Shown one piece after another: positions 38,001 to 45,439 of a DNA stretch of 64,000 bases; position 1 is the stretch's first letter; each line of letters opens with the position of its first letter. Source of the stretch: Verrucomicrobiales bacterium (GTDB lineage Bacteria > Verrucomicrobiota > Verrucomicrobiia > Limisphaerales > UBA11320); assembly GCA_016793885.1 (NCBI GenBank), contig JAEUHE010000012.1, forward strand, positions 1 to 64,000. The letters run 5' to 3'. The notes beneath the pieces are model-generated. The model was given only the letters and a program-made list of their open reading frames with translations, did not search any database and had not been told where the DNA came from. The translations under genes were made by a program, and so were the position numbers.

Positions 38001-38638
38001 ATCCTGAAAATCGGCTACTGTCGCACGGGCCGCGGAAACGGTTGGACGCGGAGATGGTGCGGGATGCCGCCCTGCGGGCCTCGGGGCTGCTTCAGCCCAC
38101 CATCGGTGGCCCCAGCGTGTATCCGCCGCAGCCGGCAGCGGTCACGTCGGAAGGGACTTATGGAGCCATGGGATGGACAGCCAGTACGGGTCCGGACCGA
38201 TATCGTCGAGGCCTCTACGTGTTTGCCAAGCGGACGGCGCCGTTCGCGATGTTCAACACTTTCGATGGGCCCAGCGGTGAGGCGTGCGTGGCTCGTCGCG
38301 AACGATCCAATACACCCCTCCAGGCCCTGACTCTCCTCAACGATCAGGTCTTTGTGGAGATTGCCCAGGCCTTTGGGGCCCTCCTGGTTAAGGCTGGCGG
38401 GACGGACCAAAGTCGTATCGAGTCATTGTTTGAACGGAGCTTGAGCCGTCGTCCGACCGATCGGGAGGTTCAGGTGCTGCTTCGTTTTGCGGAGGTTCAG
38501 CGTGGACGCATCCAGCGCGGGGAGATGGACTCCCGGAGCGTGGCGGGGGGTGGGGAAGGGGATGTTGGGGAGCGAGCCGTGTGGACTTTGCTGGCGCGGC
38601 TGGTCTTCAACCTCGACGAATTTATCACGCAAGGTTGA
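35012..38638 (+). CDS. PSCyt1/DUF1549/DUF1553 cytochrome-type exported protein
   Basis: A 1208-residue periplasmic protein. Signal peptide (residues about 15-32), a planctomycete-type cytochrome c domain with CFRCH at 54-58 and PGRLDQSHLVARLFSEDPDEVMPPPE, then DUF1549 (about 160-370) with LARYADTNGYEKDR and a second CAQCH motif at 343-347, a central beta-rich region with two similar halves (about 420-760), and DUF1553 (about 890-1170). The second CxxCH may bind another haem. Found almost only in PVC bacteria, next to DUF1501 genes; roles in degradation of complex polymers are suspected but unproven. Two bases separate it from the DUF1501 partner. Confidence 0.88.
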   Translation: MPLSIVLIRSRRSPRFAWVLLLLSVAALAEAAGPGDTVGPSFSREIRPILSDRCFRCHGPDENHRKGGLRLDLPEEASRELKSGRRAIVPGRLDQSHLVARLFSEDPDEVMPPPETKKPLTAEQKDLLKRWVASGARYEQHWAFQPPRAAALPTVRDSGWVRNGIDSFILARLESEGLSPSPPADKSALARRVSLDLIGLPPTAEELSAFLADSSPQAYESLVDRLLRSPHYGERWARPWLDLARYADTNGYEKDRARSIWPYRDWVIRALNRDLPFDQFTIEQLAGDLLPDPTVDQRVATGFHRNTMRNEEGGIDPLEFRFHAMNDRVATTGTTWLGLTLQCAQCHTHKYDPIPHREYYQVMACLNNADEPDLDLPDQKLEATWKQNQEEAARRLAALADKWPLDVIRWETPRDGSAQDESKRPARLLEDGSFLFQGKPEERDVYTLRFSSSARGVDQLRLEALTDPSLPSKGPGRTPHGNFVLSEIQVFAAPLSDASAALRLLKIVSATADVEQPGFLISAAVDGDEATGWAVHDPRKTLNSAKVGYFSFEAPVGHEGGTRYEVRLVQRYGGAHLIGRLRVGLGIPSADTRAVAVRRQEAMQQSFQNWLTRERRSLVDWRPVRPVELRSNLPILSLEPDGSIFVSGDITKHDTYELAFRDLPPRVTAVRLEVLPDDRLPAHGPGMTYYEGPPGDFFLSELELVASGQPCKISKASHSYAKTGLGADNVGAQRAIDGDLQTGWSCAGRMGERHQAVFVLEAPLEPTGDLRVKMQFWRHYAASLGRFRLSVTADPRGADARDLPEEMERLLRKPSEELTSSERQELLNQFLLSSPELANEAEQIRRLRRRPAATTTLVMRERPAGHPRPTFVHHRGEYLQPKEAVEPGVLSILNPLPSGSTRDRLGLARWLVSPENPLTARVVMNRNWALVFGTGLVKTVQDFGFQGDLPSHPELLDWLALEFVRQGWSVKAMHRLMVTSATYRQTSQRTELAGQRDPENRLLSHGPRKRLDAEMVRDAALRASGLLQPTIGGPSVYPPQPAAVTSEGTYGAMGWTASTGPDRYRRGLYVFAKRTAPFAMFNTFDGPSGEACVARRERSNTPLQALTLLNDQVFVEIAQAFGALLVKAGGTDQSRIESLFERSLSRRPTDREVQVLLRFAEVQRGRIQRGEMDSRSVAGGGEGDVGERAVWTLLARLVFNLDEFITQG

Positions 38639-38640
38639 CC

Positions 38641-40083
38641 ATGAAATTGCACACATTTTCTCCGCTCGACACTTCCCGGCGGCACTTTCTCCGCGAGTGC
38701 GGTTATGGATTGGGCAAGCTTGGCCTGGCCGGGCTATTGACCGGGCAGCTGGGGCTTTCGGCGGGAGCGAAGATTCTTCCCAAGGATGCGTTGGCCGTGC
38801 GCCAGCCGCACTCGGCTCCGAAAGCCAAGCAGGTGATTCATCTGTTCATGGCCGGGGCTCCCAGCCATTTGGAGTTGTTTGACCACAAGCCCGAGCTCGC
38901 GCGCCTCCAGGGCAAGCCGATTCCACCGAGCGTGATCGGCGGTCAGCGCTACGCCTTTATCAAATCGGACGCCGCGGTTCTGGGACCCCAGTTCAAGTTC
39001 GGGCGGTATGGCCGGTCGGGCATTGAGCTGAGCGAGGTCTTGCCGCATCTGTCCAAAGTGGTCGACGATCTGTGCCTGGTGCGGTCGGTGCGCACGGACC
39101 AGTTCAATCATGCCCCGGCTCAGATGTTGTTCCAGACGGGGTTTCCCGTACCGGGCCGGCCGAGTCTGGGTTCTTGGGCGCTGTATGGGCTCGGATCGGA
39201 AACCCAAAACCTGCCGGCGTTTGTGGTGATGTCGACGGGGGCAGGGATCAGTGGAGGTCCGGCCCTGTGGTCCAGCGGATTCCTTCCCACCATCTATACC
39301 GGGGTCCGGTTTCGTAACTCCGGCGATCCTATTCTGAACATGACCAATCCCGCGGGAGTGGATCGAGTCATTCAGCGAGACACTTTGGATGTGGTGGGGG
39401 CCTTGAATCAGGAGCGTTTGGGAGTGGTTGGCGACCCGGAAATCGCAACCCGCATTTCTCAGTATGAGATGGCGTTTCGCATGCAAACCTCGGCGCCGGA
39501 GTTGACGGATCTCCGGAGCGAGAGTCGCGCGACGTTGGAGCTGTATGGCTGCGACCCTGACAAACCGTCCTTTGCGCGTGCCTGCCTGTTGGCTCGGCGG
39601 ATGATTGAGCGCGGGGTGCGGTTTGTGAACATCTTTCACGAGGGCTGGGATGCTCATTCCGATGTAGCCGGCAATGTGAAGGATAATTGTAATAAGACGG
39701 ATCGGGCATCGGCCGCACTCATCACCGATCTGAAGCAACGGGGGCTTCTTGACGAGACCTTGGTGGTGTGGGGAGGTGAGTTTGGCCGAACCCCTATGGT
39801 CGAGACCAATCCGACGTTGGGGCGTGCTCAGGGTCGGGATCATCATCCGCAGGCCTTTTCTCTCTGGATGGCGGGCGGAGGAGTCAAGGCGGGAACGACC
39901 TTTGGAGCCACGGACGATCTGGGTTTTCATGCGGTGGATAACCCGGTTCATGTTCACGATATTCAAGCCACGATCCTCCACCTGCTGGGGTTCGATCACG
40001 AGCGGCTCACCTTCCATTTCCAGGGGCGGGATTATCGACTGACTGATATCCACGGTAAAGTTGTCGCCGGGCTGCTGGCCTAG
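38641..40083 (+). CDS. DUF1501 Tat-exported protein, DUF1549/1553 partner
   Basis: A 480-residue DUF1501 protein with Tat signal TSRRHFLRECGYGLGKLGLAGLL (twin Arg 13-14). Motifs: IHLFMAGAPSHLELFDHKPEL, VRSVRTDQFNHAPAQMLFQTG, FHEGWDAHSDV, VVWGGEFGRTPMVE and GRDHHPQAFSLWMAGGG. This longer variant has the QxxLFDHKP form typical of copies paired with PSCyt1 proteins. ATG at 38641 is preferred over the upstream in-frame codon at 38581, which lies inside the preceding gene. The final codons and stop overlap the start of an inverted repeat. Confidence 0.9.
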   Translation: MKLHTFSPLDTSRRHFLRECGYGLGKLGLAGLLTGQLGLSAGAKILPKDALAVRQPHSAPKAKQVIHLFMAGAPSHLELFDHKPELARLQGKPIPPSVIGGQRYAFIKSDAAVLGPQFKFGRYGRSGIELSEVLPHLSKVVDDLCLVRSVRTDQFNHAPAQMLFQTGFPVPGRPSLGSWALYGLGSETQNLPAFVVMSTGAGISGGPALWSSGFLPTIYTGVRFRNSGDPILNMTNPAGVDRVIQRDTLDVVGALNQERLGVVGDPEIATRISQYEMAFRMQTSAPELTDLRSESRATLELYGCDPDKPSFARACLLARRMIERGVRFVNIFHEGWDAHSDVAGNVKDNCNKTDRASAALITDLKQRGLLDETLVVWGGEFGRTPMVETNPTLGRAQGRDHHPQAFSLWMAGGGVKAGTTFGATDDLGFHAVDNPVHVHDIQATILHLLGFDHERLTFHFQGRDYRLTDIHGKVVAGLLA

Positions 40084-40178
40084 CAGCCTGTCGGACTAAT
40101 CCCCACTGGACGTGAGTCCGGCTTTGAACCTCGTTTGTGCTGAGTTATCTTTTAGGAATCGTCGCGACAGGCTGCTAG
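40080..40178. repeat. Inverted repeat containing the DUF1501 stop codon
   Basis: CTAGCAGCCTGTCG (40080-40093) and CGACAGGCTGCTAG (40165-40178) are perfect 14-bp reverse complements; the TAG stop of the DUF1501 gene is inside the left arm. Such GCAGCCTGTCG-bounded units look like a repeated palindromic element. The 742-bp gap 40084-40825 contains this and the next repeat but no credible gene. Confidence 0.75.
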
Positions 40179-40444
40179 ATATTTTTCCTGCGGAAAAGAG
40201 CCGATTCGCTGTTGGTTTGCTTGAAGCTGGAGCGGGGCAACGGCGTCGGGTTTTGCATGGGTCCCCGCTTCGTCAATATTGATCACGACACACCACTTCC
40301 TTTGCCTCCCAATTTGCGTGATCGGGCTCCTTCGGACCACCATAGCCATCCGGACCACGACACCCTCTGCGCCTTCCATCGCAACAACCTGGCTTTGATC
40401 GGCCTGATCCGCACGATCCGTCAGTTCGCACTGATTTACTGCTC

Positions 40445-40536
40445 CTCCGCGTTCTCCGCGTCTCCGCGAGAAAAGATCCCTCTCCTGACTCCGAAGGACT
40501 GCCGGAATCTCTCGCGGAGGCGCGGAGAACGCGGAG
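40445..40536. repeat. Near-perfect 27-bp inverted repeat (CTCCGCG-rich)
   Basis: 40445-40471 and 40510-40536 are reverse complements over 27 bp with one mismatch that would still pair as G-U in RNA; each arm is a run of CTCCGCG-like units. The loop is 38 nt. Open frames on both strands across 40152-40680 arise from this element and show no family features. Confidence 0.8.
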
Positions 40537-40825
40537 ATGGGGAGGGCTATTCCCTTGTGCATTGTTTGCACGCTCAGGCGCAAGTTTGCGCACCTCTTGC
40601 GCGAGACGAGGCCACGCATCGCCTGATTTGTTGGGTTTTTTGCCCTGGAACGAGGATTGCTTAATGGATCTTGCCTCCAATACCGCGGTCGAGTCCGACG
40701 ATCGGTTTGGTTTGGAACGGTGTTGGGTTCTCTCAGGTTAAGTTTCGCTTTAAGGCGGGATCGCCGGGATGAGACTCTCCGAGTGAAACGATTGGCACAG
40801 GCTTGCTCCGTCTATTGCTTTGAAA

Positions 40826-42796
40826 ATGAACACGGGTCTTTGGTCGCTTTCTCAGATTCGGTGGATGGTTTGCGTTGCCTTGCTGGCAGGTGTCAGCGGC
40901 GTGGTCGCTAAGGAGGCTTCACAATCCGGGGGGGCTCAGGTTTATCGGCGGACGAATCTCTTCTCGATCCATCTCACCTTCACGCCGGAGCAGTGGGGGG
41001 CCATGGAACCAAAGGGTGGCGACCGTGGTCCATTTGGCGGAGGCGGACGAGGGGGCGGTCGGGGTGGATTCGGCCCGGCGATGGTTCTCGCGCCTGGGTT
41101 TGTCTCGCAAGGCGACGTCGACCGGAACGGGAAACTTTCCAAAGAGGAGTTCACCGGATTGGCCGATCGCTGGTTCTCCGCGTGGGACAAGGACAATACC
41201 GGGCAACTCACTTCTCAGCAGGTCAGCCTGGGGATTTCTGCGTCCATGCCGTTGCCTGGCGGTGGTCCTGGGGGTCCTGGTGGCATGAATCTTCAAGGCG
41301 CGGAAGGTAAGCGCAACGGTCTGGCATCGGCTGCCGGAGTTGAGTTCAACTATGTCCGAGCGTCGCTGGCTATTGACGGTCAGGAGTTCAAGGAGGTGGC
41401 TGTTCGCTATAAAGGAAATGGGACCTTTATGGAGTCCCGTGGCCAGCTAAAGCGATCGATGAAGATCGATTTGAACGAGTACACCAAGGGGCAGAAGTTC
41501 TTTGGCCTGACCACCCTGAACCTGCACAACAACGTGACTGACCCTAGTTGGATGAATGAGCCGTTGAGCTACCAATTGTTTCGCGACGCTGGAGTTCCGG
41601 CGCCGAGGAATGCCTATGCTCAGGTGTTCGTGACGGTGCCGGGACAATACGATCGGACCTATCTGGGGCTGTACACTCTCATCGAGAACCCCGACAAAAA
41701 TTTTGCTGAGGAGCAGATCGGGGAGAAGAAGGGCGCAATCTTCAAGCCGGTGGCTCGGGTTCTGTTTGATGACTTGGGGGACGACTGGTCTCAGTATCAA
41801 CAGACATTTGACCCTAAGCAGACGTTGACCCAGGAGCAGAAGCAGCGGGTGATCGATCTTTGCAAGTGGGTGTCCCGCAGCAGTGATGAGGAGTTTGCTC
41901 AGAACATTCATAAGTTCCTCGATCTTCCCGAGTTCGCCAGCTTCATGGCCGTCACGGTCTGGCTCGCGAACATGGATAGCATCCTGGCTTTGGGACAGAA
42001 TTTCTTGGTTTACCTGCATCCCAAATCTCAGCAGTTCCAATTCTGGCCTTGGGATCTGGACCATTCATTTGGGCAGTTTCCTATGGTTGGAACCCAGGAT
42101 CAACGGGAACAGTTGAGCATTCAAAAGCCCTGGCAGGGAGAAAATCGTTTCTTGGAGCGGGTGTTTCGGGTGGAGGCGTTCAAGAAGCTCTACCTGGAGA
42201 GGATGTCGCAGTTAAGCACGAGCGTGTTCAGTCCCGAACGAATCCATGGCCAAATTGAGGAGTTGGCCCAGGTGATCCGTCCCTCCGTGGAGAAGGAGTC
42301 CCAGGAGAAGCTCGAGGTCTTCAACAAGGTGGTGGCTGGTGAGGCGGTACGACGAGCACGGGGTGGTGGGCCAGGTCCCGGCGGCCCGGAACCGGGCAGG
42401 GGCGAAGGGCCTGGGTTTAACCCGGGCATGTTCGGTGACCCTCCCAAGCCGATTCGTACCTTTGTCACCGCGCGTTCTCAATCGGTATCTGACCAATTGG
42501 CCGGCAAATCCCCGGGTCTTCAAATCGACCGAATGGGTTTTGGTGGCCGTGGACGGGGAGGCCGGCCGGGTGGACCGGGTGGACCGGGTGGACCGGGTGG
42601 ACCGGGCGAGTTCATCGGCCGAACCTTCTTCGATGCCTTGGACGCGGACAAGAACGGCTCACTGAGTCGGGCGGAGTTTCGAACTGGATTTTCGAAGTGG
42701 TTTGGGGCTTGGGATGGCGATGCCGATGGGGTTTTGACTGAGGACCAATTGCGAGCAGGCATCAATCAAGATTTGAGTCCTTTCCGGGGGCGTTGA
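40826..42796 (+). CDS. CotH-kinase-like secreted protein with EF-hands
   Basis: A 656-residue exported protein (signal about residues 12-28). Four EF-hand loops flank the CotH fold: DVDRNGKLSKEEF and DKDNTGQLTSQQV at about 92-130, and DADKNGSLSRAEF and DGDADGVLTEDQL at the C-terminus. The CotH region (about 175-490) contains AVRYKGNGTF, MKIDLNEYTKGQKFFGL, YLGLYTLIENPDKNF and FWPWDLDHSFG, the atypical protein kinase motifs known from spore-coat CotH. Gly-rich tracts, including a tandem GGP repeat (42567-42605), separate the modules. It may phosphorylate envelope proteins or bind calcium outside the cell. ATG at 40826 is used; a TTG two codons earlier is possible. Transcribed alone. Confidence 0.82.
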   Translation: MNTGLWSLSQIRWMVCVALLAGVSGVVAKEASQSGGAQVYRRTNLFSIHLTFTPEQWGAMEPKGGDRGPFGGGGRGGGRGGFGPAMVLAPGFVSQGDVDRNGKLSKEEFTGLADRWFSAWDKDNTGQLTSQQVSLGISASMPLPGGGPGGPGGMNLQGAEGKRNGLASAAGVEFNYVRASLAIDGQEFKEVAVRYKGNGTFMESRGQLKRSMKIDLNEYTKGQKFFGLTTLNLHNNVTDPSWMNEPLSYQLFRDAGVPAPRNAYAQVFVTVPGQYDRTYLGLYTLIENPDKNFAEEQIGEKKGAIFKPVARVLFDDLGDDWSQYQQTFDPKQTLTQEQKQRVIDLCKWVSRSSDEEFAQNIHKFLDLPEFASFMAVTVWLANMDSILALGQNFLVYLHPKSQQFQFWPWDLDHSFGQFPMVGTQDQREQLSIQKPWQGENRFLERVFRVEAFKKLYLERMSQLSTSVFSPERIHGQIEELAQVIRPSVEKESQEKLEVFNKVVAGEAVRRARGGGPGPGGPEPGRGEGPGFNPGMFGDPPKPIRTFVTARSQSVSDQLAGKSPGLQIDRMGFGGRGRGGRPGGPGGPGGPGGPGEFIGRTFFDALDADKNGSLSRAEFRTGFSKWFGAWDGDADGVLTEDQLRAGINQDLSPFRGR

Positions 42797-42846
42797 GCCG
42801 GGTTGGCAGCAAGTGCCCTCGCGAGCCATGAGAGACGGGAGACTTT

Positions 42847-42955
42847 GACTCCCGGGTAGCGGACCTAACGTTTGGTTGGGAGTGTCGGGAGATGGGGACA
42901 AGCTTTCCTGACACTTCACAGGTTGGGTTGTTCCGTACCCGGGAGTCCTTTTTTT
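42847..42955 (+). terminator. Nested inverted repeat ending in T-tract after CotH gene
   Basis: Outer arms GACTCCCGGGTA (42847-42858) and its reverse complement (42936-42947) are perfect; an inner stem of about 10 bp pairs AGTGTCGGGA with the TTCCTGACACT region. The outer arm is followed within two bases by seven T (42949-42955). The large loop is atypical, but position between the convergent CotH and DUF2892 genes supports a terminator or palindromic element doing that job. Confidence 0.45.
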
Positions 42956-42972
42956 GGGGGGGACCGGGAGCC

Positions 42973-43185
42973 TCACAGCTTGGTTTTGATTCCGCAGGCC
43001 CGCATCACGCACCAGCCGCGGGCCGCTTCGAAGAGGACAAATAAACTGGAGGCGAGCAGCACGAGTCCCAGCCAGGGCGCGTAGCTAAATCCGAACCAGG
43101 CGCCTGCCAGCAGGGCGAGTCCTCCGGCTCCACGGAGCAGGCGGCCACCGGTGCCGATATTGGGAGAGAAGAAGTGCTGTTTCAC
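42973..43185 (-). CDS. DUF2892-family small membrane protein
   Basis: A 70-residue protein with two membrane helices (about residues 19-33 and 38-53) and the DUF2892 pattern: N-terminal NIGTGGRLLRGAGGLALLAG and C-terminal ARGWCVMRACGIKTKL with the conserved Trp-Cys. The family occurs as the C-terminal part of rhodanese proteins such as YgaP and as stand-alone proteins; function unknown. Its start overlaps the CarH stop by 4 bp (ATGA), so it is made together with the light-sensing repressor. Confidence 0.75.
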   Translation of the reverse strand: MKQHFFSPNIGTGGRLLRGAGGLALLAGAWFGFSYAPWLGLVLLASSLFVLFEAARGWCVMRACGIKTKL

Positions 43186-44129
43186 GCGGCTCCTTGTTTG
43201 GCGGGCCTGCGCAGCTGATCCAGGGTGCTGCAGAGAGCGTTCAGATCGGCGATGAGAAAAGCGCCGATGCTTTCGATAGACATTCGATAGGCTTCTGCGG
43301 CTCGTCCCCCCACGATCAATGACACCTCCGGGGGGAGAAGCTGGCGGAGCCGGCGGAGTTCGTGGTCCATCTGCGGGTCATCCTCTGGATACACAATGCT
43401 GAGCGCGACCGCCCGGACGCCATTTTGTAGTGCGGCCCCGGCGATCTCTGCCGCCGGCAGGCTGGCTCCCAAATAAATCACCCGCCATCCCAGATTGGTC
43501 GCCGCCGCGTACACCAGGAGCGCTCCTAGTTCGTGCAGTTGCCCGGCCGGTGTCGCGACAATCAGCCTTGCGTGCTGATTCGCGCTCACGAAGGGGCTTA
43601 CCCCTTTGCCCAGGAAGGTTCGAATCACGCCCGTGGCAAAGTGCTCATGTGCCGCAGTGAGTTCCCCAGCGCGCCAGAGGGTGCCGAGACGTTGAACCAG
43701 GGGGCCTACCACCTGCTGAAGCAGGCCCTGGGCCCCCAATTTAACATTTCCAGCCTGCAGCGCATGGTTGAGGGCTGTTGAGTCCAGCTCTCGGGTCGCC
43801 CTCAGGCATTCTGCGAGGAAGGACTCCGCTGAGCTCAGCGTCTTCTCTTCCTCCCCTAGTCGTGTGCCGCCGGGGGCAGGTTCATTCTCCACTAGGCTCC
43901 TGAGCCGTTCCATCTCCAGGCCGGCGACATTTCCTATGCTGTGACCAGCCGCGATAACTTGCTTTAGCAGACTGAGCCGTTCCACCTCGGCCTCGGAATA
44001 AAGTCGGCGGTTGGTTTCGGTTCGGGAAGGACGAACTGCCCCATAGCGCTTTTCCCATACCCGGATCACATGGGGGCTTAGACCCGTTCTCTGAGCCACC
44101 ACTCTGATCGAATGAATCAAGTCCGACAT
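43182..44129 (-). CDS. CarH/LitR-type MerR repressor with B12-binding light-sensor domain
   Basis: Transcription regulator of 315 residues. An N-terminal MerR helix-turn-helix (residues about 7-75; IRVVAQRTGLSPHVIRVWEKRYGAVRP, then RRLYSEAEVERL) is followed by a helical cap domain and a Rossmann cobalamin domain (about 185-315). Trp152, Glu162 and His163 (LWRAGELTAAHEHF) form the W-x9-EH signature of CarH, which senses light through adenosylcobalamin, and His199 in GQLHELG is the likely lower cobalt ligand (Gln replaces the usual acidic residue two before it). In known CarH, the dark AdoCbl tetramer represses carotenoid genes and light breaks it up. ATG at 44129 is chosen; 24 upstream codons lack homology. 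It is divergent from the carotenoid operon. Confidence 0.88.
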   Translation of the reverse strand: MSDLIHSIRVVAQRTGLSPHVIRVWEKRYGAVRPSRTETNRRLYSEAEVERLSLLKQVIAAGHSIGNVAGLEMERLRSLVENEPAPGGTRLGEEEKTLSSAESFLAECLRATRELDSTALNHALQAGNVKLGAQGLLQQVVGPLVQRLGTLWRAGELTAAHEHFATGVIRTFLGKGVSPFVSANQHARLIVATPAGQLHELGALLVYAAATNLGWRVIYLGASLPAAEIAGAALQNGVRAVALSIVYPEDDPQMDHELRRLRQLLPPEVSLIVGGRAAEAYRMSIESIGAFLIADLNALCSTLDQLRRPAKQGAA

Positions 44130-44344
44130 CGTGAGTGATACGTTAGACAAAATGTAAACAGTCCGCAAGTGCCCGTCGCAAAGAATTGTAATGCAGCTCA
44201 TTATTGCAGGAAATTAATCTGAACAATATATAGACAAACATTTGACATAATCTGTACAGCTGACATATTGATGGTGAAGAGCGGATGTCATGACGGCCCG
44301 AGCCTGACCCATGCTCTCTGAATTTTGAGACGAGGAAATGCCTT
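44130..44344. promoter_or_regulatory. Divergent promoter region with CarH-operator candidates
   Basis: Minus-strand promoter candidate TTGCGG (44168-44163), 17-bp spacer, TAACGT (44145-44140) for the repressor gene. Plus-strand promoter candidate TTGACA (44242-44247), 18-bp spacer, TATTGA (44266-44271) for the sigma gene. The 17-mers TAGACAAAATGTAAACA (44144-44160) and TAGACAAACATTTGACA (44231-44247) match at 12 of 17 positions; the first fills the repressor promoter spacer, the second covers the sigma promoter -35. TGACATA occurs twice (44243, 44261) around the palindrome CTGTACAG (44252-44259). GAGGAA (44332-44337) is the ribosome site for the sigma gene. Confidence 0.5.
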
Positions 44345-45424
44345 ATGCGAACGAAACGTGCAGTTAAGCGAAGTGCTCCCAAGCGACGTTGCGGCAGTCA
44401 GCGCCCTAAAATAGTCAGCAGCCCGATTCGATCCAGTGCCCGGGGCGAAATTCTGTCCCGGACCTCGCCGGGGTTACTCGAGTTAGCGCCTCCTGACCGA
44501 GCGATGGAATTGGCTCCGTCGGCGGTGGTGGTCGACGAACCCGCGTCCACTTCTGCGGTGGTGGATGCGGAAGCTTCCTCGGAAACGGTGAAGTGGGCTG
44601 CGGCTGACCTGGTGACGCTCTACATGAGGGATGCGGGCAGGGAGCCGCTCCTGACTGCCGAGGAAGAGGTTGAACTTTCCGATCGGGTTCAGCAAGGCGA
44701 CGACCTCGCTCGAGATCGGATGATCCGCGCCAACCTTCGTCTGGTGGTCAAGATTGCCCGCGAGTATGAGCACCTAGGCCTGCCGCTCTTGGATTTGGTG
44801 AATGAGGGAAACATCGGTTTGATGACGGCGGTTGATCGTTTCGATCCCCGTAAGGGCGCCAAGTTCTCCACCTACAGCTCGCTCTGGATTCGGCAGCAGA
44901 TTCGCCGCGCCGTGGCGAACCAGGGCAAGACCATCCGGCTTCCGATCAATGTGGTGGAGAAAGTCTACCATCTCAGCCAGGCGGCTGCCCGCTTCCGAGG
45001 CCAGTATGGCCGAGACGCGAGCCATGAGGAGTTGGCTGCCGAACTCGACATGAGCCCGGCTCGAGTTCGTCAGATCCGCGAAGCTTCTGTTCGGCCGGCC
45101 TCATTGGATGCACCTCTGGGTTTGGATGATGCGAACCGCCTGGCGGACGTGATTGCCGACGAGAATGGCGAGCGTCCTGACGAACATCTGGAGCAGAAGA
45201 ACTCCCTTGAATTGCTTCGCGAAGTCCTTCCCAAACTCCCGAAGCGGCAGGCCAGCATTCTCAACCTCCGGTTTGGGCTCGACGGCAGCAACGCCAAGAC
45301 GCTTGAAGAGATCGGGGCCCTGATGGGAGTGACTCGGGAACGCATCCGCCAGTTGCAGAATCTGGCTCTTTCGAAGTTGCGCCGGCTGATGCAGCAACGT
45401 GATTTGATTTTCGTCGCCGCCTAA
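44345..45424 (+). CDS. Group 2-type sigma-70 factor, first gene of carotenoid operon
   Basis: A 359-residue RNA polymerase sigma factor. After a 75-residue basic/disordered N-terminus come region 1.2 (DLVTLYMRDAGREPLLTAEEEVELSDRV), 2.1-2.4 (RDRMIRANLRLVVKIAREYEHLGLPLLDLVNEGNIGLMTAVDRFDPRKGAKFSTYSSLWIRQQIRRAV), region 3 and 4.2 (TLEEIGALMGVTRERIRQLQNLALSKLRRLM). Region 1.1 is lacking, so it is a non-primary RpoD-like (group 2) factor. A 15-bp gap to the CrtN-like gene implies co-transcription. It probably directs polymerase to photo-oxidative stress genes, downstream of the CarH switch; ECF sigma factors play this part in myxobacteria and streptomycetes. Confidence 0.92.
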   Translation: MRTKRAVKRSAPKRRCGSQRPKIVSSPIRSSARGEILSRTSPGLLELAPPDRAMELAPSAVVVDEPASTSAVVDAEASSETVKWAAADLVTLYMRDAGREPLLTAEEEVELSDRVQQGDDLARDRMIRANLRLVVKIAREYEHLGLPLLDLVNEGNIGLMTAVDRFDPRKGAKFSTYSSLWIRQQIRRAVANQGKTIRLPINVVEKVYHLSQAAARFRGQYGRDASHEELAAELDMSPARVRQIREASVRPASLDAPLGLDDANRLADVIADENGERPDEHLEQKNSLELLREVLPKLPKRQASILNLRFGLDGSNAKTLEEIGALMGVTRERIRQLQNLALSKLRRLMQQRDLIFVAA

Positions 45425-45439
45425 AACCTGAGCCAAATC

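Noticed and set aside
38734-40053. 439-codon open frame opposite the DUF1501 gene
   Set aside because: Shadow; the plus strand encodes a complete Tat-exported protein.
40152-40680. Overlapping small frames on both strands between DUF1501 and CotH genes
   Set aside because: They run through inverted repeats and give low-complexity Arg-rich translations.
40793-40806. Sigma-54-like TGGCAC-AGGC-TTGC upstream of CotH
   Set aside because: Spacer is one base shorter than the strict sigma-54 requirement, and the start codon would be only about nine bases from the transcription start.
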